The notes under the pieces were generated by a model that saw nothing but the letters and a program-made list of their open reading frames with translations, did not search any database and was not told the DNA's origin. Shown here piece by piece: positions 24,190 to 35,008 of a DNA stretch of 64,000 bases. Position numbers and translations under genes: made by a program. The DNA comes from Apium graveolens (Eukaryota > Streptophyta > Magnoliopsida > Apiales > Apiaceae), in the NCBI RefSeq assembly GCF_009905375.1, contig NC_133649.1, forward strand, positions 227,858,857 through 227,922,856, read 5' to 3'. Each line of letters opens with the position of its first letter. Positions within the stretch are counted from its first letter, which is position 1.

Positions 24190-24385
24190 TATTTTATAAT
24201 TTTTTGACTTTGATTACCGAATTACAAGTTGACTATCAGTTCAATAATTTAATTGCAATTTTTTAACAGTTTAGTTAGTTAATTGCAAGTTTATATTAGT
24301 TCACTTAGTCTATTGCAAACTTTTTGAGTTCGGTAACCTAGTTGCAAGTTTTGGGTCAATTTGATTACATTTTAGCCTATTAAAA
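24190..24385 (-). repeat. Right arm of the imperfect inverted-repeat pair
   Basis: In reverse complement it matches 13226-13460 through AATAGGCTAAAA and repeated AACTTGCAA...GGTTACCGAACTC words. With the left arm it brackets element B, so B may have landed inside an older transposon of this type. Confidence 0.45.
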
Positions 24386-24399
24386 ACTTTGACTTGTAG

Positions 24400-24965
24400 G
24401 CCTTATTTGGGCCTGAGTAATTTTTTTGAAAATTTTTTCTTCTTCTGCCTCATTTGGGCCTTAGTAATTTTTTTTGAAATTTTTTATTACTTCCCCTTCA
24501 TTTGGGCCTTTGTAAAATTTTTGTAAACTTGTACTTCTTCGGCCTCATTTGGGCCTTAGTAAAATTTATGAAAACTTTTACTTCTTCAGCGTCAATTGGG
24601 CCTTGGTAAAATTTTTGAAAATATTTACTTTTTTGGCCTCAATTGGGCCTTGGTAAAATCTTTAAAAACTTTTACTTCTTTGGCCTCATTTGGGCCTTAG
24701 TAAATTTTTTGAAAACTTTTGCTTCGTCGGCCTTATTTGGACCTTAGTAAAAGTTTTGAAAGCAGAACTTTTACTGCTTCGACTTCATTTTGGCCTTGGA
24801 GAATTTTTTGAAATTTTTTACTTATTCAGCCTCATTTAGGCCTTAGTAAAATTATTAAAACTTTTAGTAAAATTATTAAAACTTTTACTTCTTCGTCATT
24901 TGGGCCTTAGTAAATTTTTTGAAAAACTTTTACCTCTTCGGCCTTATTTTGGCCTTAGTAAAATT
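24400..24965 (+). repeat. About 48-bp tandem array (GGGCCTTAGTAAAA units)
   Basis: About twelve degenerate units have the core GGGCCTTAGTAAAATTTTTG followed by AAAACTTTTACTTCTTCGGC and CTCATTT. Spacing of the GGGCCT words is 44-63 bp, mostly 46-50. It lies on the 3' side of the minus-strand Tat element. Tat elements often carry tandem repeats in their 3' untranslated part, so it may belong to that element. Confidence 0.85.
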
Positions 24966-25385
24966 TTTTGCTTCAAAGTATTAAAGGGATGAAATAGGTT
25001 TTTTCAGAGATCTAATGTGTAGGCTAATTCATTGACCCTATTCGAAGGTACCGTATTTATGCCTTTAAGACTTATGACTGGGGATTAACTAATTATGGAG
25101 TGTGTCAATGGGAACAAATTGTTATCTTGCTTAGTTAGGTCCCTTAGATAAGAGTTTCGTTCACATGCATACTTCGTTACAATTAGATGTAAAATCATAA
25201 GGCATATTTCAAGCTTAAATTTTTCATCAAATTAGACATTTATCATGCTATGCTAATTGAAAATAAAATAGAGGGAAACATGTATATATTTCATTGATAA
25301 TGGAAACGCATATAATGGCATACATGCTTCAATTTAGGGAATTTAAATTGCATTACAGAATAAATGACTAGAGTGACTTCGGGCA
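24966..25385. other. Unassigned stretch between tandem array and RT remnant
   Basis: No ORF, domain or repeat of note. It could be decayed 3' sequence of the neighbouring Tat element. Confidence 0.4.
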
Positions 25386-26010
25386 CGCTTATTAGAAGAA
25401 ATTTTCGAGTTTAGTAGTGTGCCAAGTATTTTTGATAAGTTCTCCCTCCAAAGTTTTCAGCTTACACGTTCCTGGCCGAATTACTTCAGCTACGAAGTGG
25501 GATTTGACGATCATGTCCTCTACATAACATTCCATATTCCTTCCAATTTGTTCCTTGAAGACCTTATTGATCATACGCTGAAAGGTTGCCCTTGCATTCT
25601 TCAGGTCGAAGGGCATTTTGATATAAGTATATTGTATCCTTTTGGCATGATGAAGGCAGTCTTCGGAATATTTGCATCATTCAAAGTGATCTGATGGTAG
25701 CCGAAGAAGGCATCAAGAAAGCTAAGTACTTAGTATCCGACTATAGCATCTATAAGTTGGTCGATTCTTGGAAGAGGATGGTGGTCTTTCGGGAAAGTTT
25801 TGTTCAGGTCGGTGTAGTCTACACACATTCTCCAGTTGTTATTTCCCTTATTTACCACCACCACGTTAGCAATCCAGTCGGGATACTCGATCTCTTCGAT
25901 AAACTTGGCCTCTAGTAATTTCTAAAATTTGGCCTCAATTACCTTTTGTCACGCTAAGGCAAAGGTTTCCTTCTTCTACTTCACAGGTTTGGATTCGGGC
26001 TTTACATTTA
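25386..26010 (-). pseudogene. Tat-type reverse transcriptase remnant
   Basis: On the minus strand, fragments in changing frames spell a Tat-lineage RT. A segment near 25780-25850 has DLNK and HHPLPRIDQL, and MPFDLKNARATFQRMINKVF begins at 25616. The catalytic box reads YVEDMIVKS where YVDDMLVKS is usual, so the first Asp of the pair is replaced. The remnant stops near 25386. Confidence 0.75.
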
Positions 26011-26489
26011 GGCAATGCTTAGTCATCTTCGGATCTAGCCTAGGCATATCTTCGGCCCCATGTGAAGACATCATAGTATTGCTTCACCAATTCTATGACT
26101 TTCTCTTTCAGATCAGATTCCATATTGTTCCCTATACGGACCATCTTTCATGAACATCCATCATACAACTCAACTTCCTCCACTTCGGCTCAGCAATTGG
26201 GTAGGATAGATCGGCCCAAAATTTCTCGAGCCCACTATTCAATAATTATTTATTCCCGCTTGGTTCAGCCTCCGAACTCTTTCTTATGCCATTATTATCA
26301 TTTCCTCTATCTTTGTCAAGATCCTTAAGCATGATGATTCTGGCTGTTTTCTGATCTCTCCCCATTTCTATGACTCCCATTTCAGTTGGAAATTTCAGCT
26401 TAAGATGGGGAATTGACTCTACGGCTTGGAAGGTGGACAAAAATGGTCATTCAAGGATGCATTGTAGGGGCTTTCAACCCTCACGGTGT

Positions 26490-26796
26490 AAAATTTCACC
26501 TATGTTTCAGCAGTATATGATATTTTATCGATTAGAACATGTAAAGTAATCGTACCTTCACATGGTATATGTTGCCCTCCGAAGGATTTGAGGGGTGCCT
26601 CATGGCATGGTTTAATCTGTTCTCCAGCTAGGTTCATTTTGGTGTATGTTCGATAAATTAAGATGTTGCCTAAACTACCTTCGTCTCCCAATACCTTCCA
26701 GATCGTATTTTCGTTGATAACTGAGTGAATGATCAGTGGGTTCTCGTGGGGATATATGACATCCTCGTAATCCTCCTCGGTGAAGGAGCGAGACAT
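26490..26796 (-). pseudogene. Tat-type aspartic protease region remnant
   Basis: It begins SFTEEDYEDVIYPHENPLII, typical of the pre-protease segment of Tat gag-pol. DEGSLGNILIYRTYTKMNL follows, corresponding to the D-(N/T)-G-S-S active-site strand; here DEGSLG, so the active site is altered. FGGQHIPCEGTITLHV follows. Confidence 0.75.
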
Positions 26797-26989
26797 AGTC
26801 TATCTAGCACAGATGAATTGATATAGATTTTAAACTTGACGAACATACCTTTTTCAGGAATTTTTGTTGTCAAGGTCGAGGGATCTGCCACTAGAAATTG
26901 TCTTCACCTCTGCCTGATATCTTTGTTCGGACTCTCTATTTTTTGTTTTTTCGGCCCCAGATTATCTCTTAGGTTCCTTACAAACTCAT

Positions 26990-28399
26990 TCAGCTCTCCA
27001 GCTTTGATCATCTTTTCAATCAACCTCTTCAATTGAAAGCATTCATCGGTATTGTGTCCCTTATCTTGATGGTAATCACAATACTTATATGCATTTTTCT
27101 AATGATCAGTCATCTTCATCTTCGCTGGCCGAACGAATCCTGGTTTACCCTTAATCTCATGAAGAATTTTGGAGATCAGCACATTAAGTGGTGTGAACGT
27201 AGTCGACTCTCTATCTCTTTGTCTTTCCAGTCCATGATCGATCTGTTCATTATCATTACCCCTACGATCATCCTTTCAGTCTCTGATGAACCCTCACGAG
27301 TATTCATACCGACTCGACTGTCATCTACAGTCCTCCCTTTTGGGCTCTCTATATCTCTTAGGATCTTCATCTTTCTTCGGATATTCTCACCCCTCACATA
27401 TATGTCATTAAGGGACTTCGAAGGAAATTGTAAAGTAACGATAAGAGCTTTTTACCTTTGACTGGATCAAGTCTGATAGTCAAATATCCCATAACTTTGG
27501 TATTGTTCAGATTAGTGACTATGCATGCTTCCTCCTTGAACCGATCCAGGTAATCACCTGGCGATTCATTCGTTCTCTGCCTACAATATAAGAGTGTTTC
27601 AGTGTCATTCTCTCTTCGACTCAGATGTGAATAGTGCCTTATGGATCTCCCTTTCATCTATTCATAAGATTGAATCGATTATGGGCGAAATAACTTATAC
27701 CACATTGATGCACCTCCTTTCAGATAAGTTTTGAATATCCTACAAAGCATCTTTTGGCTATGACACATACCCATCACCAACAACTCATACTTATCACAAT
27801 GTTCTTAGGAGTCTTCCCTCCCATTGAACTCAGTCATCTTCGGGAATTTTTTTCTTCTCCCGGTGGTGGTCGATAGGCTTCGATTTATTCGAAAATGTTT
27901 TTTAACCTAGATATCCTTATTCGGGAGACGTCTGCATCCTCTTCCTATTTGGAGTCCGAAGTCAGAACAACTTTTGTCCTCCTTCTCCTATGGTGTGAGT
28001 CAGAGGCTGTGGACTCATCTTCCTCAACATGGACTCGTATCTCTTTCCCGGAACTCTTGGCCTCTTTAGTTTCTTCCAGCGACACTCATAGCACCTCCTC
28101 CTCCAATTCTAGTTCCTCTCTTCGTAGTTTTATGACTTTGAGTTTCACAGAATCAACTTCTCTCTTCTTGGCTTTTTCATGCTCCACCTCTTCACTTTAT
28201 TTCGATTCCCCTTTCTTTTTTGCAATCTTTTCCGCCCTTAGCTTCCTTAACATCGCTTGCTCTTCAGGAGTAGGTATGATGTCAACTTTCTCGTCAAAAA
28301 CAGTCTCCAAATTTCGGGGATGACTAATGGTTTCTTCGGTGGATTGGTTTTCGGGTCGGTGAACCTAGGACGGCCCTGCTCGTCGTTACTGTTTTTCAT
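26990..28399 (-). pseudogene. Tat-type gag remnant
   Basis: A possible start ATG is at 28399 (MKNSNDEQGRPRF). A charged Glu/Lys-rich region follows. The gag core near 27400-27600 has NESPGDYLDRFKEEACIVTN. A zinc-finger-like block near 27030-27090 reads CDYHQDKGHNTDECFQL and leads into KAGELNEFVRNLRDN. Several frame changes and stops occur. The open serine-rich frame on the opposite strand at 27895-28323 is a shadow of this region. Confidence 0.75.
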
Positions 28400-28428
28400 C
28401 ATCTCGGACTCATAAATTAATCTTGTTT

Positions 28429-28444
28429 CCCACAGACGGAGCCA
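28429..28444 (-). other. Primer binding site of the Tat element
   Basis: On the minus strand TGGCTCCGTCTGTGGG, two bases after the LTR end. It resembles the TGGCGCCGTCTGTGGG of Retand-type elements with one change. Confidence 0.65.
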
Positions 28445-28446
28445 AA

Positions 28447-28846
28447 TGTTGGAATCAGAACCAGTTTCCTACCTGAACCGTCTTCGTTCACTAGCCTCTA
28501 GATCGTCCTACAAGGAGAAGAATTCAAGGCATTGTGCCCCGATTCACTTCTAGTGTGCCAATAAGTTAACTGGTTCGGCGAGTAGGAATGAACACAAGAT
28601 ATTCAGAGATTATGTGTGAGTGTGTATGAAATAAAGTGAATATGTGTGTATATAACCTGTAATCGTGTTAACGTTATGCTTCCTCTCTTCTTCGGGTTGT
28701 TCCACCTTCTTTGGGATATGGACGTTGAGGCTGAGAAGACCACGTCATCTCTTTTAACCTAGATTGGACCAGCAATCCCCTGATTGGGCTGACCACTCTT
28801 CGACCCAAATGAACATAATTGGCCTAAAAAAAGTGGACCTCGAACA
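28447..28846 (-). repeat. 5' LTR of the Tat element
   Basis: On the plus strand it runs TGTTGGAATCAG to CTCGAACA (about 400 bp, TG...CA). The left limit is fixed by the PBS; the right limit is inferred from the terminal CA, as no partner LTR is present. Confidence 0.6.
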
Positions 28847-29580
28847 GTTGCCTACAGCCCTTTTAAGTTAAAATATTTATATTTTATTGTTTGAAATTTG
28901 GGTAAGTCTAAGAAAATATTAAGAATATAAGTTTCAATTTTAAAAAGAATGTTTATAACATAATCAAAAAGGTAATAAGATTTAGGAAATTATAGGATGG
29001 GTCGATGCTTGGTTAAGGCGATGAAGGCGAACGTCTAGGTCATCATTAGCTTATGGGCACCAAAAAATTATGTATATGCAATGTAAAATGATGAATTTAC
29101 ATATTTTTATATTTACATGCATTTGATTGTGTTGTTGAATATTAACATAATTTTTATTACATTATTGTATATTGATTTGAATGTATGTAAATTTTTCCTT
29201 TACAATCTTAAGAAATAGGGACACCATTTTCAGAGTTTTTCTAGCTCCAGAATAAGATGTTAACGTCGACTTTAAGACAAAATTTAACAGAATATTAATA
29301 TGATAATATTAGTTGAAGAGAAACTTTAGGAAAATTATAAAATGTTTATTGTGAGTTATGAAGTAAGTTAAAAGAAAATGAGTTAATTAACTTTTAACTT
29401 GAATTTTTTTATGAAAATAATTGTATTTAAATCTGAGTTAGGAAGAAAGTTTAGAAAAATATGATGTATTTAAATAATAATTCAAAAATTGAAAAAGTTA
29501 TGAAAAATTGATCGAGAAGAAAGGAAAGAGGTCACACTTTCACCCTAACCGCCCTATCTTGTCTTTGTACAAATACATTA
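28847..29580. other. AT-rich intergenic stretch, nothing recognised
   Basis: No ORF with similarity to known families, no repeats of note. It ends at the TTA flank of a MITE. Confidence 0.5.
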
Positions 29581-30250
29581 GAGCAATTCTAATAGTATCT
29601 TATTCTGCTCCTTAAATTAATTATAAAATATTGACTCTTAGTTGTTTAAATATAGATAAATAGTTTAATCTCTAACAATGTTCCTTATTCATATCCCTTA
29701 TTCAATAATACATTAATAAAACTGTTTTCATTTAATTAAAAAATAAAACAAAAGAAAGAGAGAAATAGAGCAGGTCTATATTATATTATAAATCACAGGT
29801 CAAGATATTTTTTAAAAGAGGGGATCGATACTTTAAAAATAAAAAGTGAAATCAAATTAGTAGTGGTTCAAGGAGTAGAGCAACTCCAAGAGATTCCCGA
29901 TTTGTTATTCGAAGATATAATTTAAGAAATGAGGCTAAAAAATGTGCTCCAATAAAGTCTTAGTGAGTCTTTATTTAACTATCATCCTTCTTTCATTACT
30001 TATAAATAACTAGTCTATTCATTTTTCTTAGCAAGTGCTAACTTTGATTTAATAATAGAAAATTAGAGCATTTTCTTTCTCTCTCTATTATGTCGTGTAT
30101 GAAGAGTATTTTTAATAATATAATATTAAATAAGCAACCAAGATAAGAAATATTGTTAAAACTCAAAATTTTATCAATATTCTAAATTACTAAAATCCAA
30201 TATTTTATATTAAACATAAGAAATGAACTAACACTTTATTAGAATTGCTC
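29581..30250. mobile_element. Tourist-like MITE (PIF/Harbinger type), possibly compound
   Basis: Terminal inverted repeats GAGCAATTCTAAT and ATTAGAATTGCTC lie between TTA (29578-29580) and TAA (30251-30253). There is no coding capacity. An internal GAGCAACTCCAAGAG at about 29880 resembles the end of a related element, so two MITEs may be joined or nested here. Confidence 0.7.
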
Positions 30251-30253
30251 TAA

Positions 30254-30548
30254 GATATTGTTGAAGCATGTTTTTTCTTCTAATTTCTTAAAATTTAATT
30301 TAAAAATAAGGACAGCTAATCTATTGGACTTGTTATTAGCCCAACCATTAGTGGCAATAATCCAGCAGGATATATTTAGTTTATAAGTTTTCTCCGAGAA
30401 AACTTCTGTTTGACAACATGCTATTAGATGACAATATATATTTGTGTGCGCGGCTAATTTGCCGAAGTGAATTTTCTTCTTTTTTGTCAAATTTAAAGCA
30501 AATTTCATTAATTTGAAAGAGATTCAATTGGGACAAACACCCAACTGA
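30254..30548. other. Short AT-rich spacer
   Basis: No feature beyond probable trailing sequence of the RNase H-like remnant on the minus strand. Confidence 0.4.
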
Positions 30549-31000
30549 TCATGAAACCAGGTTGAAAATAAATAGAGCTAAATAATGAGCCATTTTGTTT
30601 CCGGGTTGCTTAACAAACTGAATATAAATATTCTGAAAATTAAAAATGAAGGTAATGATTTCCCGGACAATCCGGCACGCAACTCCCTCGAAAATAGTAG
30701 CTTCACAATTGACCCTCACATTAATTCGATTGATATTGCAATGTTCAGAGGATTCAGTTGCAACAACTGAGTTTAGAGGCCTCATATTATGAACAAATAT
30801 TTTTTGTGAGAGGTGAGCACATGTGATTTTCACCACCGCTCCAAACGCACCCCAACTATCTACCTGCCGGACACCAATCTATAAACCTGCCGAAAGTGTT
30901 GTTGATGCGAGATATCCAGATCTCCCAATACACCATCCAATTCATTTTCAACACAACCACCACATCGCACAACGTGAGACACATCGCATAAAGCGAGACA
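30549..31000 (-). pseudogene. RNase H-like (RVT_3) domain remnant
   Basis: On the minus strand the most convincing part is IYIQFVKQPGNKMAHYLALF near 30570-30630, which fits the (V)xxxxN..AHxLA ending of plant RNase H-like domains found at the C-terminus of LINE ORFs and related host pseudogenes. Upstream frames (about 30850-31000) could be the domain start but are broken by stops. Element D inserted close to its 5' side. It could be a LINE tail or a retroposed domain fragment. Confidence 0.4.
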
Positions 31001-31092
31001 ATCAAACACACAAATAATAACTTAAACAGAACAATACGAAAAAACCTAAAATTCAAAAATCTCGGAATAACACCAAATTGTAATATGTTGTT

Positions 31093-31853
31093 TGATAACT
31101 CCGGTGAGCGGGCGGCTCCGTCCGACGCCGATCCTAGACCTTCTGGGTATGGATGAGGTGTAGCTGCTGGTTGGGCGCCTGCAAAACAACACCGGAAGGG
31201 GGGTTTGGCTCCCACGGCGCCTCCGGTGTAAGAATAAGAACAGGGCCTTGGAGAAGATGAAGATGTATATATATAATATAGAGGCTGCTGTGTGTGTGTG
31301 TGTATGGATGAGTATATGTGATGGTTGCCGCGTGTTTATGAATATATGAGAGTGTGTGAGTGTGCAAGAGTGAATATTTTCCAACCCCTAAACCCTTCAA
31401 TCTTGGGGGTATATATAGCCCCAAGGTAGGGTTTAGGGGTAGTTACCTCTAAATCTGGGTCGTTGGATCTTGGGAGTGGAGGACGCCTGACTTGGGCAGA
31501 TTGCTTACACGTGTCCAGGGGAGGACCACCTCCAGAGTGTCCTAATGGCCTTCTGACACGCACCGTGCTTATCTGGTTTGTTGGTTGTTGATAGCTGTCA
31601 TAGTCACGTGCCCACGTGCCCTTCCTTGGCGGGTTGTGGGATGTGCATGTGTTTGCTGGGACCTCCTTCATGGCGGTCTTGGCCCCGATCCGGATCCGGG
31701 TATGCGGGTGAATCCGGATCCGGGCAATAGGATGGACCCGGGCCTGGGCTCTTATGCTTGATTAGCCTGGGAGGGGGGGGTCTTAGCAGGTCAGTTAAGC
31801 CTGTATTCCTTTAGTCCAGGTTGACGCCTATCCGGGTCTCTTATACCCTATCA
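31093..31853 (-). repeat. 3' LTR of element D
   Basis: Plus-strand limits TGATAACTCC and CCCTATCA. It contains a (GT)n run near 31291-31303, a TATA box at 31410-31417 read on the minus strand, and three ACGT-core palindromes (ACACGTGT 31507-31514, CACGTG 31605-31610 and 31613-31618) upstream of that TATA box in the element's direction. Short frames in the LTR are not genes. Confidence 0.92.
31410..31618 (-). promoter_or_regulatory. LTR promoter of D: TATA box with G-box/ABRE-like sites
   Basis: On the minus strand GGGGCTATATATACCCC is preceded by ACACGTGT and two CACGTG boxes within about 200 bp. CACGTG is the core bound by plant bZIP and bHLH factors. The 5' LTR has the same arrangement at 35970-36178. 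Confidence 0.55.
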
Positions 31854-31866
31854 TTTGCCCCCCACT
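31854..31866 (-). other. Polypurine tract of element D
   Basis: On the minus strand GAGTGGGGGGCAA, adjoining the 3' LTR. Confidence 0.75.
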
Positions 31867-31924
31867 CCCTTATACAGATTTTCTGGATGAGGGAGTAGAG
31901 TAGGGTTGCATATTTGGCTTAGGA

Positions 31925-32255
31925 AAACATTTCTGCTCCTGGTTGCCCCCCAATCCTGATATGGTGTAATGGATACCAATCCGGATTAAGGTAGAATAGT
32001 TGTTTCAGAAAAATTTCTGCTCCTGGTTGCCCCCCAATCCGGATCTGGTGTAATGGATACCAATCCGGATTAAGGTAGAATAGTTGCCTCAGAAAAATTT
32101 CTGCTCCTGGTTGCCCCCAATCCGGATATGGTGTAATGGATACCAATCCGGATTAAGGTAGAATAGTTGCTTCAGAAAAATTTCTGCTCCTATTTGCCCC
32201 CCAATCCGGATCTGGTGTAATGGATACCAATCTGGATTAAGGTAGAATAGTTGCT
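31925..32255 (+). repeat. Four 82-85-bp tandem units in D
   Basis: Units begin near CTGCTCCTGGTTGCCCCCC (31933, 32018, 32101, 32183) and carry AATCCGGAT and ATACCAATCCGGATTAAGG. They lie between the 3' LTR and the antisense promoter. A frame read through them at 31919-32146 is a repeat artefact. Confidence 0.9.
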
Positions 32256-32461
32256 AATTCAAACCTGTATCTGGTTGTCAATGATCCGGATCATGGCTTT
32301 TGGTCCGGATCATGGGCTGTGGAATTTGAAGAGTTTTTAATTTGTAACGTCTTTCAGTTTTTTTCCTCCCACAAATTTGAATTTTTAGGCAGTTATTTCC
32401 TAAAAACTCGGCCCATAATGATTATGGGTTTAATTTACATTTAAATGTGTGTAATTACACA

Positions 32462-32484
32462 CATATATATATATATATATATAT
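32462..32484. repeat. (AT)n microsatellite
   Basis: Uninterrupted TA/AT dinucleotides just before the antisense promoter of D. Confidence 0.85.
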
Positions 32485-32527
32485 CTTTGTTTTTTTTTGT
32501 AACTGCTCCTGGAACCAGTAGGGTACT

Positions 32528-32569
32528 GCCACGTGGCAAGAGCGGTTTATCTTTCCTGGGCCTATAAAA
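32528..32569 (+). promoter_or_regulatory. Promoter of the antisense gene in D
   Basis: The 10-bp palindrome GCCACGTGGC (G-box) at 32528-32537 is followed 25 bp later by TATAAAA at 32563-32569. A C/T-rich leader typical of plant 5' UTRs follows. The same strand carries the antisense ORF. Confidence 0.6.
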
Positions 32570-32721
32570 GGCTGCCCCCCTCTTCCATTTCCTTTTTTAT
32601 TCTCACCCAAAAAACAAAAAGTCTTTTCGCCTTCTTTCAATTCCGCCGGAGTTCTTCGAAGTCTTGGATTCACTTGGGCTTTTCCACCGCCGTCTTTCTT
32701 GCACTCGTGTTCGACAAATCT

Positions 32722-33376
32722 GTGAGCCTTTTTCTTCTTGTTTTTACTCTTTTTGTTTCTCGTGATTTTTTTTAGATTGTTGCATGCTCTAGTTTCATCT
32801 CCCATTCGCGAATTGAAAGTTCGAATCAGCCTTTGGAGTTTGTTTTGTTTTGTTTTGTGGTATACTTTGCTTAGATCTGTGAGTGTTTGGGTATTTTGCG
32901 GAGTTTTTCCTCGAAAAGTTCAGTTTTAGGGTAGATTTTTCTGGGTTGTTCTCTACATGTTCTTGATGTTCTTCAGTCGAATAGGTGTATACATATGTAA
33001 GGAGGGGGGATTTTACTTTCTGATTCTTGGGTTAACTGTTTGTGGGTTAGGGTTTTGATTTTAATCCGGGTTGAGGGTATAGGATCCGGATCCGGGGGGT
33101 GCTTGGGTAGAATTATGTGAATTGTGCTTTTTAAGCTGTTTTTGGTTGCTTTGGATCTGGATCGGGGTGATTGCCACCGGGATCCGGGTCTATATGTCTT
33201 AATATTCTTTGGCTTGTAGTTAACATGATCCGGATCGTTGATGTTTTTCCGGGTTGGACTTGCATTGGTAGTCCGGATCATTGGGTTATGGTATAATTAA
33301 CATGACTTACCTGATCCGGACCGCTTAGACAAATAAAATCTGTAGGGCCCAGGCTAACTGACCTTCATTTCAATAG
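32722..33376 (+). other. Candidate 5' UTR intron of the antisense gene
   Basis: Possible donor CT|GTGAGC at 32722 and acceptor TTTCAATAG ending at 33376, four bases before the ATG. The interval is T-rich with no long frame. Tentative; other donors are possible. Confidence 0.3.
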
Positions 33377-33380
33377 GTAT

Positions 33381-35008
33381 ATGGTCCGGACCAAGGAGCG
33401 AGCTAGGAAAGTCTATAACTACTATCCCAACTTTTCTAACGAGGAGAGTGATCCAGATTCATCTGGTAGAGAACAGATCCGGGGCGAAATGGTGAGGAAG
33501 GGGTCCGGGTCTATGGGAACAATTACTAGCTTCCGGTTCAAGAGGCTTCCGGAGAACTCAGTCATCTTTACGCCAGAGGGCCGCTGGTCTGATATTAAGT
33601 ATCATTTCGTGAGAAAGCCACCCGGGTTCGAAGATAACATCTATTATACCCGGGTCAGATATGAGAGGCACGAGGATGGCCACCCGGGTGTTTATGACCA
33701 AGGCGCCCTGGAAGCCGCCTTTGCTTCGTTTGGGATCAGCCGGGATCATTACCAGCTGAAGGATTTTTATGCTGAAGCTGACCCGGGTGATATGGACAAG
33801 GCAATTCGGGCTGCTTTTCAATTAACTCCCGATATCGCTTGGAGGTGGCCCGAGCCCCATGAGAGGATTTTCTATCATCCCGCGGATGGTTTTGTTCCGG
33901 TCTGGCTGGAGCATCTAAGATCCGGGTGGAGCCCTCGCTGCCATATTTTTCTTAAGCACCTGTGTAAGTATATCTACAGGATATCCCCCATACAGATAAC
34001 TCCGAACGGAATCAAGTCTATGACCTGGTTAATAGCTTGCTATAACAAGGTCGGGCTCATGCCTACCTTCAAGTTGTTCTACCAGATTTTTTATCTTTCT
34101 AGATCAAGCCAGAAGCCTTTTTATGAGCTGAGGTTCCGGGCAGCAGAGTGTGGCTTTGGTCCGGGTAGGTCGAAGCCGGTTATGCACCAGACCTCGTTGA
34201 AATATTGGAACGGGGAGATATTGATGTTTAAGGGGTACGACCTGGAGTTTCTTCCTTACTTTACAGCCGGAGAAGTTAAGACAAAATTCAACCCGGAGAT
34301 CTTAGAGGGGGAGGCTGTAGATCAGATTAGGAAATTTTATGGTAGTCTCGGGTTCCAGCCGACCCGGGATACCTTTATGAACCATAAACTCCTGTTCCAA
34401 CTTGGCTGTAAGTTCTTCTTTAACTTGTTCTGTTAGTGATTCGGGTCTCTCTGCTTTTCCTGATGATCCGGATCAACGTACATTTTGCTTTTTTACTTGT
34501 AGCTAATTTGCATAAATCATATTCCCAGGGTCCGGGCTTACTGCATTATTTTATTTCCGAATTTGGTAGTCTTTGCATATATATCAATCATGCGCTTATA
34601 GTTTTCTTTTCCAATTTTTCAGGTTTGCCACATTACAACCCTGCATCCAGAGCGATAATGTCTTCTTCAACTTATGCAGCAGCTTTCAACTGATTGGGAC
34701 TGGCATACAAGACAACCAAAGGGGCCCCTGGTACCGGATCCGGATCTGCGGATGCAGAGGGCGGTGCCGAATCTTCTGCCCCACGGAACGCGGCTGATCC
34801 GGCCAATGCGCCCTTGGCCGAGGACCCGGACGTCCAGGAAATCTCTGATGAGGACCCTCCTTCGAAGAAGAGGAAGTCCGCCCCGGGAAAGCCTCCCCGC
34901 GGAAAAGCTGTTGTTGCTGACCGGGTCATTTGTGATTCGAAAGGGAAGGGGCCGGACGAGGGCCTCATCAATGATGTTGTAACTGGAACATTGGTGTACT
35001 TGTACTGA
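33381..35008 (+). pseudogene. Antisense ORF of element D (plant 'putative gypsy-type transposon' domain)
   Basis: It starts MVRTKERARKVYNYYPNFSN at 33381. Exon 1 runs to about 34407 (342 codons) and has the architecture of the plant domain annotated 'putative gypsy type transposon' (PF04195 family, often labelled transposase without evidence of that activity). Recognisable parts are YERHEDGHPGVYDQGALEAA, FVPVWLEHLRSGWSPRCHIF and SPIQITPNGIKSMTWLIACY. A GTAAGT donor at 34408 and TTTTTCAG at 34615-34622 define an intron of 215 bp; the reading frame continues across it. A TGA at 34691-34693 then interrupts, after which the frame stays open to about 35008 with an acidic/Lys-rich tail (DPDVQEISDEDPPSKKRKS). 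Its 3' end meets gag sequence of the opposite strand. Antisense genes of this kind are known from Tat elements such as Grande and Retand. Confidence 0.75.

Larger units (their letters stand above)
25386..28846 (-). mobile_element. Decayed Tat/Retand-lineage Ty3/gypsy element, 5' half
   Basis: On the minus strand: a short 5' LTR (28447-28846), a Tat-type PBS, gag, protease and the start of RT in the expected order. Sequence is lost after RT; no RNase H, integrase or 3' LTR is seen. Coding regions are full of frame changes, so this is an old relic. Confidence 0.8.

Noticed and set aside
27895..28323. Plus-strand serine-rich ORF of 142 codons
   Set aside because: It is the antisense of the acidic/Lys-rich Tat gag region on the minus strand.
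31046..31671. Several minus-strand frames in the D LTR with His/Thr-rich peptides
   Set aside because: They sit inside the LTR, repeat at 35508-36231, and come from a GT microsatellite and GC-rich LTR sequence.
31919..32146. Repetitive peptide ORF
   Set aside because: Produced by translating four 82-85-bp non-coding tandem units.
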